Positions 53,218 to 63,625 of a stretch of DNA of 64,000 nucleotides are shown here, one piece after another. Where the stretch lies: assembly GCF_032854445.1 (NCBI RefSeq), contig NW_027018130.1, positions 1 through 64,000 on the forward strand, written 5' to 3'. Source of the stretch: Liolophura sinensis (Eukaryota > Mollusca > Polyplacophora > Chitonida > Chitonidae). A program made the position numbers and the translations under genes. Below the pieces are notes generated by a model, which searched no databases, was not told the origin of the DNA, and worked only from the letters and a program-made list of their open reading frames with translations. The first letter of the stretch is position 1. The number at the start of each line of letters is the position of its first letter.

Positions 53218-53762
53218 ATGATCATTGATGTCATAATCACATGCCCAGCAACGGCTCTTACTCCATGGAAACCAGGGAAATTTGCAATTTTTCAACAGCT
53301 GCCGATGCCTGGCTCAATTCCGCTTCTTTTGGCACCTTATTCATGTGGGTCTGTGGTCAGTTGTACTTTTTACAGCAGACTGTATCAAGTACCTTGTGTT
53401 TTTTATGTACAAATGGTCTGGTTTTTCTACACGTAAAGACATTGAGATTGTCTTGGACATAGAAGTAAGACAATTGCTGGGTGAGTTAAATGGGCTTAGC
53501 CCAAACATTTGACGTCTTCTGGGCTACCGAAGGGCACATAATTTATAGTCAAAAGTTGAATATAGTAATGACCAGTCGCGATGGTACATAGTACAGTGTA
53601 GCCGATTTCAATTAACAAAAAGACCAGGCAAACATGCAAAAGTGGAAAAACTCTTCCAGTGCTGCTGGCAAGAGGCTAATCCGACGTATTTTGTGACGAG
53701 AAATCGAATGGTGCAAACCGCGTTGCTCTCCGATCAATACTTTTGGCTGTAGCGACAATTGA
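53218..53762 (+). repeat. Reference 545-bp monomer, type L (4-bp deletion)
   Basis: It differs from type H mainly in one central block: CCGCTTC for CCGCATC, CCTTATTCATGTGGGTCTGTGGTCAG for CCTTATAAATGTGGGTCAGTG, and CACGTAAAGAC for CACGTAGATAAAGAC. The last change is the 4-bp deletion and fully explains the 545-bp length. The TATAAA motif of type H is lost here. L-type copies with the deletion include 15999, 17096, 20933, 23125, 24768, 25313, 28597, 31879, 32973, 35166, 36810, 37897, 39529, 40623, 48293, 49387, 52124, 55959, 58694, 59788, 61438 and 62532. A sub-form with CCGCATC starts at 19839, 30788, 43908, 46653 and 51030. Confidence 0.88.
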
Positions 53763-53771
53763 ATGATCATT
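53762..53771. other. AATGATCATT perfect palindrome at phase zero
   Basis: A 10-bp perfect palindrome lying between a CAATTG palindrome upstream and CACGTG downstream. It occurs in most type H and L monomers. Type D changes it to ATGATCACTAGTG and the 2273-type to AATAATTATT. It could bind a dimeric protein, but its function is unknown. Confidence 0.6.
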
Positions 53772-53882
53772 GATGTCATAATCACGTGCCCAGCAACGGC
53801 TCTTACTCCATGGAAACCAGGAAAATTTGCTATTTTTCAACAGCTGCCGATGCCTGGCTCAATTCCGCATCTTTTGGCACCT

Positions 53883-53888
53883 TATAAA
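53883..53888 (+). promoter_or_regulatory. TATAAA motif in type H monomers
   Basis: CCTTATAAATGTGGG resembles a TATA box. It is present in type H and D monomers and absent from type L, which read CCTTATTCATG. A single hexamer in AT-rich DNA is weak evidence, and no initiator or downstream gene is seen. Confidence 0.15.
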
Positions 53889-53907
53889 TGTGGGTCAGTG
53901 TTTAGTT

Positions 53908-53937
53908 GTACTTTTTACAGCAGACTGTATCAAGTAC
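53908..53937. other. Imperfect inverted repeat able to form a hairpin
   Basis: The arms GTACTT and AAGTAC enclose a second pair TACAG and CTGTA around a CAGA loop. Pairing from the ends gives six base pairs, a 2-by-2 internal loop, five base pairs and a four-base loop, so 11 of 13 positions pair. In many left-domain monomers the first arm reads GTACCT, which loses one pair. The motif recurs once per monomer. It could fold in a transcript or extrude as a cruciform; no RNA family is recognised. Confidence 0.6.
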
Positions 53938-54029
53938 CTTGTGTTTTTTATGTACAAATGGTCTGGTTTTTCTACACGTAGATAAAGACATTGAGATTGT
54001 CTTGGACTTAGAAGTAAGACAATTGCTGG

Positions 54030-54035
54030 GTGAGT
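54030..54035 (+). other. Splice-donor-like GTGAGT
   Basis: GCTGG followed by GTGAGTTAA matches the core eukaryotic 5' splice-site consensus. It is conserved in nearly all monomers, but so is the surrounding sequence. I saw no convincing partner acceptor or exon, so this is recorded only as a motif. Confidence 0.15.
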
Positions 54036-54039
54036 TAAA

Positions 54040-54074
54040 TGGGCTTAGCCCAAACATTTGACGTCTTCTGGGCT
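54040..54074. other. Alternative hairpin module TGGGCT / AGCCCA / TGGGCT
   Basis: One AGCCCA (54047-54052) sits between two copies of TGGGCT (54040-54045 and 54069-54074). It can pair with either, but the upstream copy would leave almost no loop. Monomers with GTTAAAAGAGCTTAGCCC lose the first partner but keep the second. The layout resembles switchable RNA folds, but there is no evidence of transcription. Confidence 0.4.
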
Positions 54075-54860
54075 ACCGAAGGGCACATAACTTATAGTCA
54101 AAAGTTGAATATAGTAATGACCAGTCGCGATGGTACATAGTACAGTGTAGCCGATTTCAATTAACAAAAAGACCAGGCAAACATGCAAAAGTGGAAAAAA
54201 TGTTCCAGTGTTGCTGGTAAAAGGCTAATCCGACGTATTTTGTGACGAGAAATCGAATGGTGCAAACCGCGTTGCTCTCCGACCAATACTTTTGGCTGTA
54301 GCGACAATTGAATGATCATTGATATCATAATCACGTGCCCAGCAACGGCTCTTACTCCATGGAAACCAGGAAAATTTGCTATTTTTCAACAGCTGCCGAT
54401 GCCTGGCCCAATTCCGCATCTTTTGGCACCTTATAAATGTGGGTCAGTGTTTAGTTGTACTTTTTACAGCAGACTGTATCAAGTACCTTGTGTTTTTTAT
54501 GTACAAATGGTTTGGTTTTTCTACATGTAGATAAAGACATTGAGATTGTCTTGGACTTAGAAGTAAGACAATTGCTGGGTGAGTTAAAAGAGCTTAGCCC
54601 AAACATTTGACGTCTTCTGGGCTACCGAAGGGCACATAACTTATAGTCAAAAGTTGAATATAGTAATGACCAGTCGCGATGGTACATAGTACAGTGTAGC
54701 CGATTTCAATTAACAAAAAGACCAGGCAAAAATGCAAAAGTGGAAAAAATGTTCCAGTGTTGCTGGTAAGAGGCTAATCCGACGTATTTTATGACGAGAA
54801 ATCGAATGGTGCAAACCGCGTTTCTCTCCGACCAATACTTTTGGCTGTAGCGACAATTGA

Positions 54861-55409
54861 ATGATCATTGATGTCATAATCACATGCCCAGCAACGGCTC
54901 TTACTCCATGGAAACCAGGGAAATTTGCAATTTTTCAACAGCTGCCGATGCCTGGCTCAATTCCGCATCTTTTGGCACCTTATTCATGTGGGTCTGTGGT
55001 CAGTTGTACTTTTTACAGCAGACTGTATCAAGTACCTTGTGTTTTTTATGTACAAATGGTCTGGTTTTTCTACACGTAGATAAAGACATTGAGATTGTCT
55101 TGGACTTAGAAGTAAGACAATTGCTGGGTGAGTTAAATGGGCTTAGCCCAAACATTTGACGTCTTCTGGGCTACCGAAGGGCACATAACTTATAGTCAAA
55201 AGTTGAATATAGTAATGACCAGTCGCGATGGTACATAGTACAGTGTAGCCGATTTCAATTAACAAAAAGACCAGGCAAACATGCAAAAGTGGAAAAAATG
55301 TTCCAGTCTTGCTGGTAAAAGGCTAATCCGACGTATTTTGTGACGAGAAATCGAATGGTGCAAACCGCGTTGCTCTCCGACCAATACTTTTGGCTGTAGC
55401 GACAATTGA
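54861..55409 (+). repeat. Hybrid monomer (L left, H right)
   Basis: The left half is L-like (CACATGCCC, CTTATTCATGTGGGTCTGTGG) but the right has CACGTAGATAAAGAC, so it is 549 bp. It is the reciprocal kind of exchange to the monomers at 41719 and 46104, with the crossover between TCTGTGGTCAG and CACGTAG. Confidence 0.7.
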
Positions 55410-57879
55410 ATGATCATAGATGTCATAATCACGTGCCCAGCAACGGCTCTTACTCCATGGAAACCAGGGAAATTTGCAATTTTTCAACAGCTGCCGATGC
55501 CAGGCCCAATTCCGCATCTTTTGGCACCTTATAAATGTGGGTCAGTGTTTAGTTGTACTTTTTACAGCAGACTGTATCAAGTACCTTGTGTTTTTTATGT
55601 ACAAATGGTCTGGTTTTTCTACATGTAGATAAAGACATTGAGATTGTCTTGGACTTAGAAGTAAGACAATTGCTGGGTGAGTTAAAAGAGCTTAGCCCAA
55701 ACATTTGACGTCTTCTGGGCTACCGAAGGGCACATAACTTATAGTCAAAAGTTGAATATAGTAATGACCAGTCGCGATGGTACATAGTACAGTGTAGCCG
55801 ATTTCAATTAACAAAAAGACCAGGCAAAAATGCAAAAGTGGAAAAAATGCTCCAGTGTTGCTGATAAGAGGCTAATCCGACGTATTTTGTGACGAGAAAT
55901 CGAATGGTGCAAACCGCGTTTCTCTCCGACCAATAGTTTTGGCTGTAGCGACAATTGAATGATCATTGATGTCATAATCACGTGCCCAGCAACGGCTCTT
56001 ACTCCATGGAAACCAGGGAAATTTGCAATTTTTCAACAGCTGCCGATGCCTGGCTCAATTCCGCTTCTTTTGGCACCTTATTCATGTGGGTCCGTGGTCA
56101 GTTGTACTTTTTACAGCAGACTGTATCAAGTACCTTGTGTTTTTTATGTACAAATGGTCTGGTTTTTCTACACGTAAAGACATTGAGATTGTCTTGGACA
56201 TAGAAGTAAGACAATTGCTGGGTGAGTTAAATGGGCTTAGCCCAAACATTTGACGTCTTCTGGGCTACCGAAGGGCACATAACTTATAGTCAAAAGTTGA
56301 ATATAGTAATGACCAGTCGCGATGGTACATAGTACAGTGTAGCCGATTTCAATTAACAAAAAGACCAGGCAAAAATGCAAAAGTGGAAAAACTCTTCCAG
56401 TGCTGCTGCCAAGAGGCTAATCCGACGTATTTTGTGACGAGAAATCGAATGGTGCAAACCGCGGTGCTCTCCGATCAATACGTTTGGCTGTAGCGACAAT
56501 TGAATGATCACTAGTGTCATAATCACGTGCCCAGCAACGGCTCTTACTCCATGGAAACCAGGGAAATTTGCAATTTTTCAACAGCTGCCGATGCCTGGCC
56601 CAATTCCGCATCTTTTGGCACCTTATAAATGTGGGTCAGTGTTTAGTTGTACTTTTTACAGCAGACTGTATCAAGTACCTTCTGTTTTTTATGTACAAAT
56701 GGTCTGGATTTTCTACACGTAGATAAAGACATTGAGATTGTCTTAGACTTAGAAGTAAGACAATTGCTGGGTGAGTTAAATGGGCTTAGCCCAAACATTT
56801 GACGTCTTCTGGGCTACCGAAGGGCACATAACTTATAGTCAAAAGTTGAATATAGTAATGACCAGTCGCGATGGTACATAGTACAGTGTAGCCGATTTCA
56901 ATTAACAAAAAGACCAGGCAAACATGCAAAAGTGGAAAAAATGTTCCAGTGTTGCTGGTAAAAGGCTAATCCGACGTATTTTGTGACGAGAAATCGAATG
57001 GTGCAAACCGCGTTGCTCTCCGACCAATACTTTTGGCTGTAGCGACAATTGAATGATCATTGATATCATAATCACGTGCCCAGCAACGGCTCTTACTCCA
57101 TGGAAACCAGGAAATTTGCTATTTTTCAACAGCTGCCGATGCCTGGCCCAATTCCGCATCTTTTGGCACCTTATAAATGTGGGTCAGTGTTTAGTTGTAC
57201 TTTTTACAGCAGACTGTATCAAGTACCTTGTGTTTTTTATGTACAAATGGTTTGGTTTTTCTACATGTAGATAAAGACATTGAGATTGTCTTGGACTTAG
57301 AAGTAAGACAATTGTTGGGTGAGTTAAAAGAGCTTAGCCCAAACATTTGACGTCTTCTGGGCTACCGAAGGGCACATAACTTATAGTCAAAAGTTGAATA
57401 TAGTAATGACCAGTCGCGATGGTACATAGTACAGTGTAGCCGATTTCAATTAACAAAAAGACCAGGCAAAAATGCAAAAGTGGAAAAAATGTTCCAGTGT
57501 TGCTGGTAAGAGGCTAATCCGACGTATTTTGTGACGAGAAATCGAATGGTGCAAACCGCGTTTCTCTCCGACCAATAGTTTTGGCTGTAGCGGACAATTG
57601 AATGATCATTGATGTCATAATCACATGCCCAGCAACGGCTCTTACTCCATGGAAACCAGGGAAATTTGCAATTTTTCAACAGCTGCCGATGCCTGGCTCA
57701 ATTCCGCATCTTTGGCACCTTATTCATGTGGGTCTGTGGTCAGTTGTACTTTTTACAGCAGACTGTATCAAGTACCTTGTGTTTTTTATGTACAAATGGT
57801 CTGGTTTTTCTACACGTAAAGACATTGAGATTGTCTTGGACTTAGAAGTAAGACAATTGCTGGGTGAGTTAAAAGAGCT

Positions 57880-58693
57880 TAGCCCAAACATTTGACGTCC
57901 TCTGGGCTACCGATGGGCACATAATTTATAGTCAAAAGTTGAATATAGTAATGACCAGTCGCGATGGAACATAGTACAGTGTAGCCGATTTCAATAAACA
58001 AAAAGACCAGGCAAAAATGCAAAAGTGGAAGAACTCTTCCAGTGCTGCTGGCAAGAGGCTAATCCGACGTATTTTGTGACGAGAAATCGAATGGTGCAAA
58101 CCGCGTTGCTCTCCGATCAATACTTTTGGCTGTAGCGACAATTGAATGATCACTAGTGTCATCATCACGTGCCCAGCAACGGCTCTTACTCCATGGAACC
58201 AGGGAAATTTGCAATTTTTCAACAGCTGCCGATGCCTGGCTCAATTCCGCATCTTTTGGCACCTTATAAATGTGGGTCAGTGTTTAGTTGTACTTTTTAC
58301 AGCAGACTGTATCAAGTACCTTGTGTTTTTTATGTACAAATGGTCTGGTTTTTCTACATGTAGATAAAGACATTGAGATTGTCTTGGACTTAGAAGTAAG
58401 ACAATTGCTGGGTGAGTTAAAAGAGCTTAGCCCAAACATTTGACGTCTTCTGGGCTACCGAAGGGCACATAACTTATAGTCAAAAGTTGAATATAGTAAT
58501 GACCAGTCGCGATGGTACATAGTACAGTGTAGCCGATTTCAATTAACAAAAAGACCAGGCAAAAATGCAAAAGTGGAAAAAATGTTCCAGTGTTGCTGGT
58601 AAAAGGCTAATCCGACGTATTTTGTGACGATAAATCGAATGGTGCAAACCGCGTTTCTCTCCGACCAATACTTTTGGCTGTAGCGACAATTGA
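57880..58693 (+). repeat. Block copy C, second copy
   Basis: Partner of 44740-45553. Small differences are CCGATGGGCAC near 57.91 kb, GATGGAACATAG near 57.97 kb and a missing base in CCATGGAACC near 58.2 kb. Confidence 0.7.
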
Positions 58694-60333
58694 ATGATCA
58701 TTGATATCATAATCACATGCCCAGCAACGGCTCTTACTCCATGGAAACCAGGGAAATTTGCAATTTTTCAACAGCTGCCGATGCCTGGCTCAATTCCGCT
58801 TCTTTTGACACCTTATTCATGTGGGTCTGTGGTCAGTTGTACTTTTTACAGCAGACTGTATCAAGTACCTTGTGTTTTTTATGTACAAATGGTCTGGTTT
58901 TTCTACACGTAAAGACATTGAGATTGTCTTGGACTTAGAAGTAAGACAATTGCTGGGTGAGTTAAATGGGCTTAGCCCAAACATTTGACGTCTTCTGGGC
59001 TACCGAAGGGCACATAACTTATAGTCAAAAGTTGAATATAGTAATGACCAGTCGCGATGGTACATAGTACAGTGTAGCCGATATCAATTAACAAAAAGAC
59101 CAGGCAAAAATGCAAAAGTGGAAAAAATGCTCCAGTGTTGCTGATAAGAGGCTAATCCGACGTATTTTGTGACGAGAAATCGAATGGTGCAAACCGCGGT
59201 GCTCTCCGATCAAAACGTTTGGCTGTAGCGACAATTGAATGATCACTAGTGTCATAATCACGTGCCCAGCAACGGCTCTTACTCCATGGAAACCAGGGAA
59301 ATTTGCAATATTTCAACAGCTGCCGATGCCTGGCCCAATTCCGCATCTTTTGGCACCTTATAAATGTGGGTCAGTGTTTAGTTGTACTTTTTACAGCAGA
59401 CTGTATCAAGTACCTTGTGTTTTTTATGTACAAATGGTCTGGTTTTTCTACATGTAGATAAACACATTGAGATTGTCTTGGACTTAGAAGAAAGACAATT
59501 GCTGGGTGAGTTAAAAGAGCTTAGCCCAAACATTTGACGTCTTCTGGGCTACCGAAGGGCACATAACTTATAGTCAAAAGTTGAATATAGTAATGACCAG
59601 TCGCGATGGTACATAGTACAGTGTAGCCGATTTCAATTAACAAAAAGACCAGGCAAAAATGCAAAAGTGGAAAAAATGTTCCAGTGTTGCTGGTAAAAGG
59701 CTAATCGGACGTATTTTGTGACGAGAAATCGAATGGTGCAAACCGCGTTGCTCTCCGACCAATAGTTTTGGCTGTAGCGACAATTGAATGATCATTGATG
59801 TCATAATCACGTGCCCAGCAACGGCTCTTACTCCATGGAAACCAGGGAAATTTGCAATTTTTCAACAGCTGCCGATGCCTGGCTCAATTCCGCTTCTTTT
59901 GGCACCTTATTCATGTGGGTCTGTGGTCAGTTGTACTTTTTACAGCAGACTGTATCAAGTACCTTGTGTTTTTTATGTACAAATGGTCTGGTTTTTCTAC
60001 ACGTAAAGACAATGAGACTGTCTTGGACTTAGAAGTAAGACAATTGCTGGGTGAGTTAAATGGGCTTAGCCCAAAGATTTGACGTTTTCTGGGCTACCGA
60101 AGGGCACATAATTTATAGTCAAAAGTTGAATATAGTAATGACCAGTCGCAATGGTACATAGTACAGTGTAGCCGATTTCAATTAACAAAAAGACCAGGCA
60201 AAAATGCAAAAGTGGAAAAACCTCTTCCAGTGCTGCTGCCAAGAGGCTAATCCGACGTATTTTGTGACGAGAAATCGAATGGTGCAAACCGCGTTCCTCT
60301 CCGATCAATACTTTTGGCTGTAGCGACAATTGA
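58520..60333 (+). repeat. Block copy D, second copy
   Basis: Partner of 48120-49931. It differs by GACGATAAATCG, GATATCATAATCACATG, GAGACTGTC, GACGTTTTCTGG, GTCGCAATGG and an extra C in AAAACCTCTTCC. Both edges fall where the next monomers change type. Confidence 0.85.
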
Positions 60334-61208
60334 ATGATCATTGATATCATAATCACGTGCCAGCAACGGCTCTTACTCCCATGGAAACCAGGAAAATTTG
60401 CTATTTTCAACAGCTGCCGATGCCTGGCCCAATTCCGCATCTTTTGGCACCTTATAAATGTGGGTCAGTGTTTAGTTGTACTTTTTACAGCAGACTATAT
60501 CAAGTACCTTGTGTTTTTTATGTACAAAATAGTCTGGTTTTTCTACACGTAGATAAAGACATTGAGATTTTCTTGGACTTAGAAGTAAGACAATTGCTGG
60601 GTGAGTTAAAAGAGCTTAGCCCAAACATTTGACGTCTTCTGGGCTACCGAAGGGCACATAACTTATAGTCAAAGTTGAATATAGTAATGACCAGTCGCGA
60701 TGGTACATAGTACAGTGTAGCCGATTTCAATTAACAAAAAGACCAGGCAAAAATGCAAAAGTGGAAAAAATGTTCCAGTGTTGCTGGTAAGAGGCTAATC
60801 CGACGTATTTTGTGACGAGAAATCGAATGGTGCAAACCGCGTTTCTCTCCGACCAATACTTTTGGCTGTAGCGACAATTGAATGATCACTGATGTCATAA
60901 TCACATGCCCAGCAACGGCTCTTACTCCATGGAAACCAGGGAAATTTGCAATTTTTCAACAGCTGCCGATGCCTGGCTCAATTCCGCTTCTTTTGGCACC
61001 TTATTCATGTGGGTCTGTGGTCAGTTGTACTTTTTACAGCAGACTGTATCAAGTACCTTGTGTTTTTTATGTACAAATGGTCTGGTTTTTTCTACACGTA
61101 AAGACATTGAGATTGTCTTGGACATAGAAGTAAGGACAATTGCTGGGTGAGTTAAATGGGCTTAGCCCAAACATTTGACGTCTTCTGGGCTACCGAAGGG
61201 CACATAAT

Positions 61209-61224
61209 TTATAGTCTTATAGTC
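61209..61224 (+). repeat. Tandem 8-bp duplication TTATAGTC
   Basis: AATTTATAGTC is followed by a second TTATAGTC before AAAAGTTG. With three single-base insertions in the same copy this makes the monomer at 60882 the longest, 556 bp. Confidence 0.85.
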
Positions 61225-63625
61225 AAAAGTTGAATATAGTAATGACCAGTCGCGATGGTACATAGTACAGTGTAGCCGATTTCAATTAACAAAAAGACCA
61301 GGCAAAAAATGCAAAAGTGGAAAAAATGTTCCAGTGTTGCTGGTAAGAGGCTAATCCGACGTATTTTGTGACGAGAAATCGAATGGTGCAAACCGCGTTT
61401 CTCTCCTACCAATAGTTTTGGCTGTAGCGACAATTGAATGATCATTGATATCATAATCACGTGCCTAGCAACGGCTCTTACTCCATGGAAACCAGGGAAA
61501 TTTGCAATTTTTCAAAAGCTGCCGATGCCTGGCTCAATTCCGCTTCTTTTGGCACCTTATTCATGTGGGTCTGTGGTCAGTTGTACTTTTTACAGCAGAC
61601 TGTATCAAGTACCTTGTGTTTTTTATGTACAAATGGTCTGGTTTTTCTACACGTAAAGACATTGAGATTGTCTTGGACATACAAGTAAGACAATTGCTGG
61701 GTGAGTTAAATGGGCTTAGCCCAAACATTTCACGTCTTCTGGGCTACCGAAGGGCACATAATTTATAGTCAAAAGTTGAATATAGTAATGACCAGTCGCG
61801 ATGGTACATAGTACAGTGTAGCCGATTTCAATTAACAAAAAGACCAGGCAAAAATGCAAAAGTGGAAAAACTCTTCCAGTGCTGCTGCCAAGAGGCTAAT
61901 CCGACGTATTTTGTGACGAGAAATCGAATGGTGCAAACCGCGTTGCTCTCCGATCAATACTTTTGGCTGTAGCGACAATTGACCGATCATTGATGTCATA
62001 ATCACGTGCCCAGCAACGGCTCTTACTCCATGGAATCCAGGAAAATTTGCTATTTTTCAACAGCTGCCGATGCCTGGCCCAATTCCGCATCTTTTGGCAC
62101 CTTATAAATGTGGGTCAGTGTTTAGTTGTACTTTTTACAGCAGACTGTATCAAGTACCTTGTGTTTTTTATGTACAAATGGTTTGGTTTTTCTACATGTA
62201 GATAAAGACATTGAGATTTTCTTGGACTTAGAAGTAAGACAATTGCTGGGTGAGTTAAAAGAGCTTAGCCCAAACATTTGACGTCTTCTGGGCTACCGAA
62301 GGGCACATAACTTATAGTCAAAAGTTGAATATAGTAATGACCAGTCGCGATGGTACATAGTACAGTGTAGCCGATTTCAATTAACAAAAAGACCAGGCAA
62401 AAATGCAAAAGTGGAAAAAATGCTCCAGTGTTGCTGGTAAGAGGCTAATCCGACGTATTTTGTGACGAGAAATCGAATGGTGCAAACCGCGTTGCTCTCC
62501 GACCAATACTTTTGGCTGTAGCGACAATTGAATGATCATTGATGTCATAATCACATGCCCAGCAACGGCTCTTACTCCATGGAAACCAGGGAAATTTGCA
62601 ATTTTTCAACAGCTGCCGATGCCTGGCTCAATTCCGCTTCTTTTGGCACCTTATTCATGTGGGTCTGTGGTCAGTTGTACTTTTTACAGCAGACTGTATC
62701 AAGTACCTTGTGTTTTTTATGTACAAATGGTCTGGTTTTTCTACACGTAAAGACATTGAGATTGTCTTGGACATAGAAGTAAGACAATTGCTGGGTGAGT
62801 TAAATGGGCTTAGCCCAAACATTTGACGTCTTCTGGGCTACCGAAGGGCACATAATTTATAGTCAAAAGTTGAATATAGTAATGACCAGTCGCGATGGTA
62901 CATAGTACAGTGTAGCCGATTTCAATTAACAAAAAGACCAGGCAAAAATGCAAAAGTGGAAAAACTCTTCCAGTGCTGCTGGCAAGAGGCTAATCCGACG
63001 TATTTTGTGACGAGAAATCGAATGGTGCAAACCGCGTTGCTCTCCGATCAATACTTTTGGCTGTAGCGACAATTGAATGATCATTGATGTCATAATCACG
63101 TGCCCAGCAACGGCTCTTACTCCATGGAAACCAGGAAAATTTGCTATTTTTCAACAGCTGCCGATGCCTGGCTCAATTCCGCATCTTTTGGCACCTTATA
63201 AATGTGGGTCAGTGTTTAGTTGTACTTTTTACAGCAGACTGTATCAAGTACCTTGTGTTTTTTATGTACAAATGGTCTGGTTTTTCTACACGTAGATAAA
63301 GACATTGAGATTGTCTTGGACTTAGAAGTAAGACAATTGCTGGGTGAGTTAAATGGGCTTAGCCCAAACATTTGACGTCTTCTGGGCTACCGAAGGGCAC
63401 ATAACTTATAGTCAAAAGTTGAATATAGTAATGACCAGTCGCGATGGTACATAGTACAGTGTAGCCGATTTCAATTAACAAAAAGACCAGGCAAACATGC
63501 AAAAGTGGAAAAAATGTTCCAGTGTTGCTGGTAAAAGGCTAATCCGACGTATTTTGTGACGAGAAATCGAATGGTGCAAACCGCGTTGCTCTCCGACCAA
63601 TACTTTTGGCTGTAGCGACAATTGA

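Larger units (their letters stand above)
53763..54311 (+). repeat. Reference 549-bp monomer, type H
   Basis: A clean copy suited as a reference. From the left it holds an AATGATCATT palindrome, an E-box-like CACGTG, CCATGG, a T-tract-rich stretch, TATAAA, an imperfect hairpin, CACGTAGATAAAG (the undeleted state), a donor-like GTGAGT, alternative TGGGCT/AGCCCA pairings, an A-tract-rich stretch and a CpG-rich tail with GACGAG, CCGCG and GCGAC. GC is about 41% by hand count, with about 18 CpGs. Type H is defined by CCGCATC followed by CCTTATAAATGTGGGTCAGTG and TTTAGTTGTAC. Near-identical copies start at 21478, 24219, 26956, 30241, 47195, 51575 and 63077. No coding role is evident. Confidence 0.9.

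Noticed and set aside
53763-53981. A 72-codon plus-strand open frame starting at phase zero and recurring in most monomers, as a repeated small-protein gene
   Set aside because: Several other frames on both strands are open over the same 220 bp, copies often shift frame or lose the start, and the residues match no family I know. It is best explained by few stop codons in a conserved repeat. A dN/dS test over all copies would settle it.
53763-54311. Monomer as an ancient dimer of about 275 bp, because GACAATTG occurs twice about 264 bp apart
   Set aside because: The flanks of the two GACAATTG strings do not align, and other shared strings such as GGCAC are out of register.
54281-54311. RNA polymerase III A and B boxes (TGGCTGTAGCG and AAATCGAATGG)
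   Set aside because: Neither matches its consensus well, and the B-like element lies upstream of the A-like one, which is the wrong order.
53763-54311. Spliced-leader or snRNA gene, suggested by GTGAGT and AATTTTTCA
   Set aside because: No recognised leader exon is seen, the Sm-like string lies upstream and not downstream of the donor-like site, and there is no snRNA promoter element that I can recognise.
54225-54419. A minus-strand 64-codon open frame spanning adjacent monomers
   Set aside because: It recurs only because the repeat recurs. It crosses the phase-zero palindrome, its overlapping frames are also open, and it resembles no known protein.
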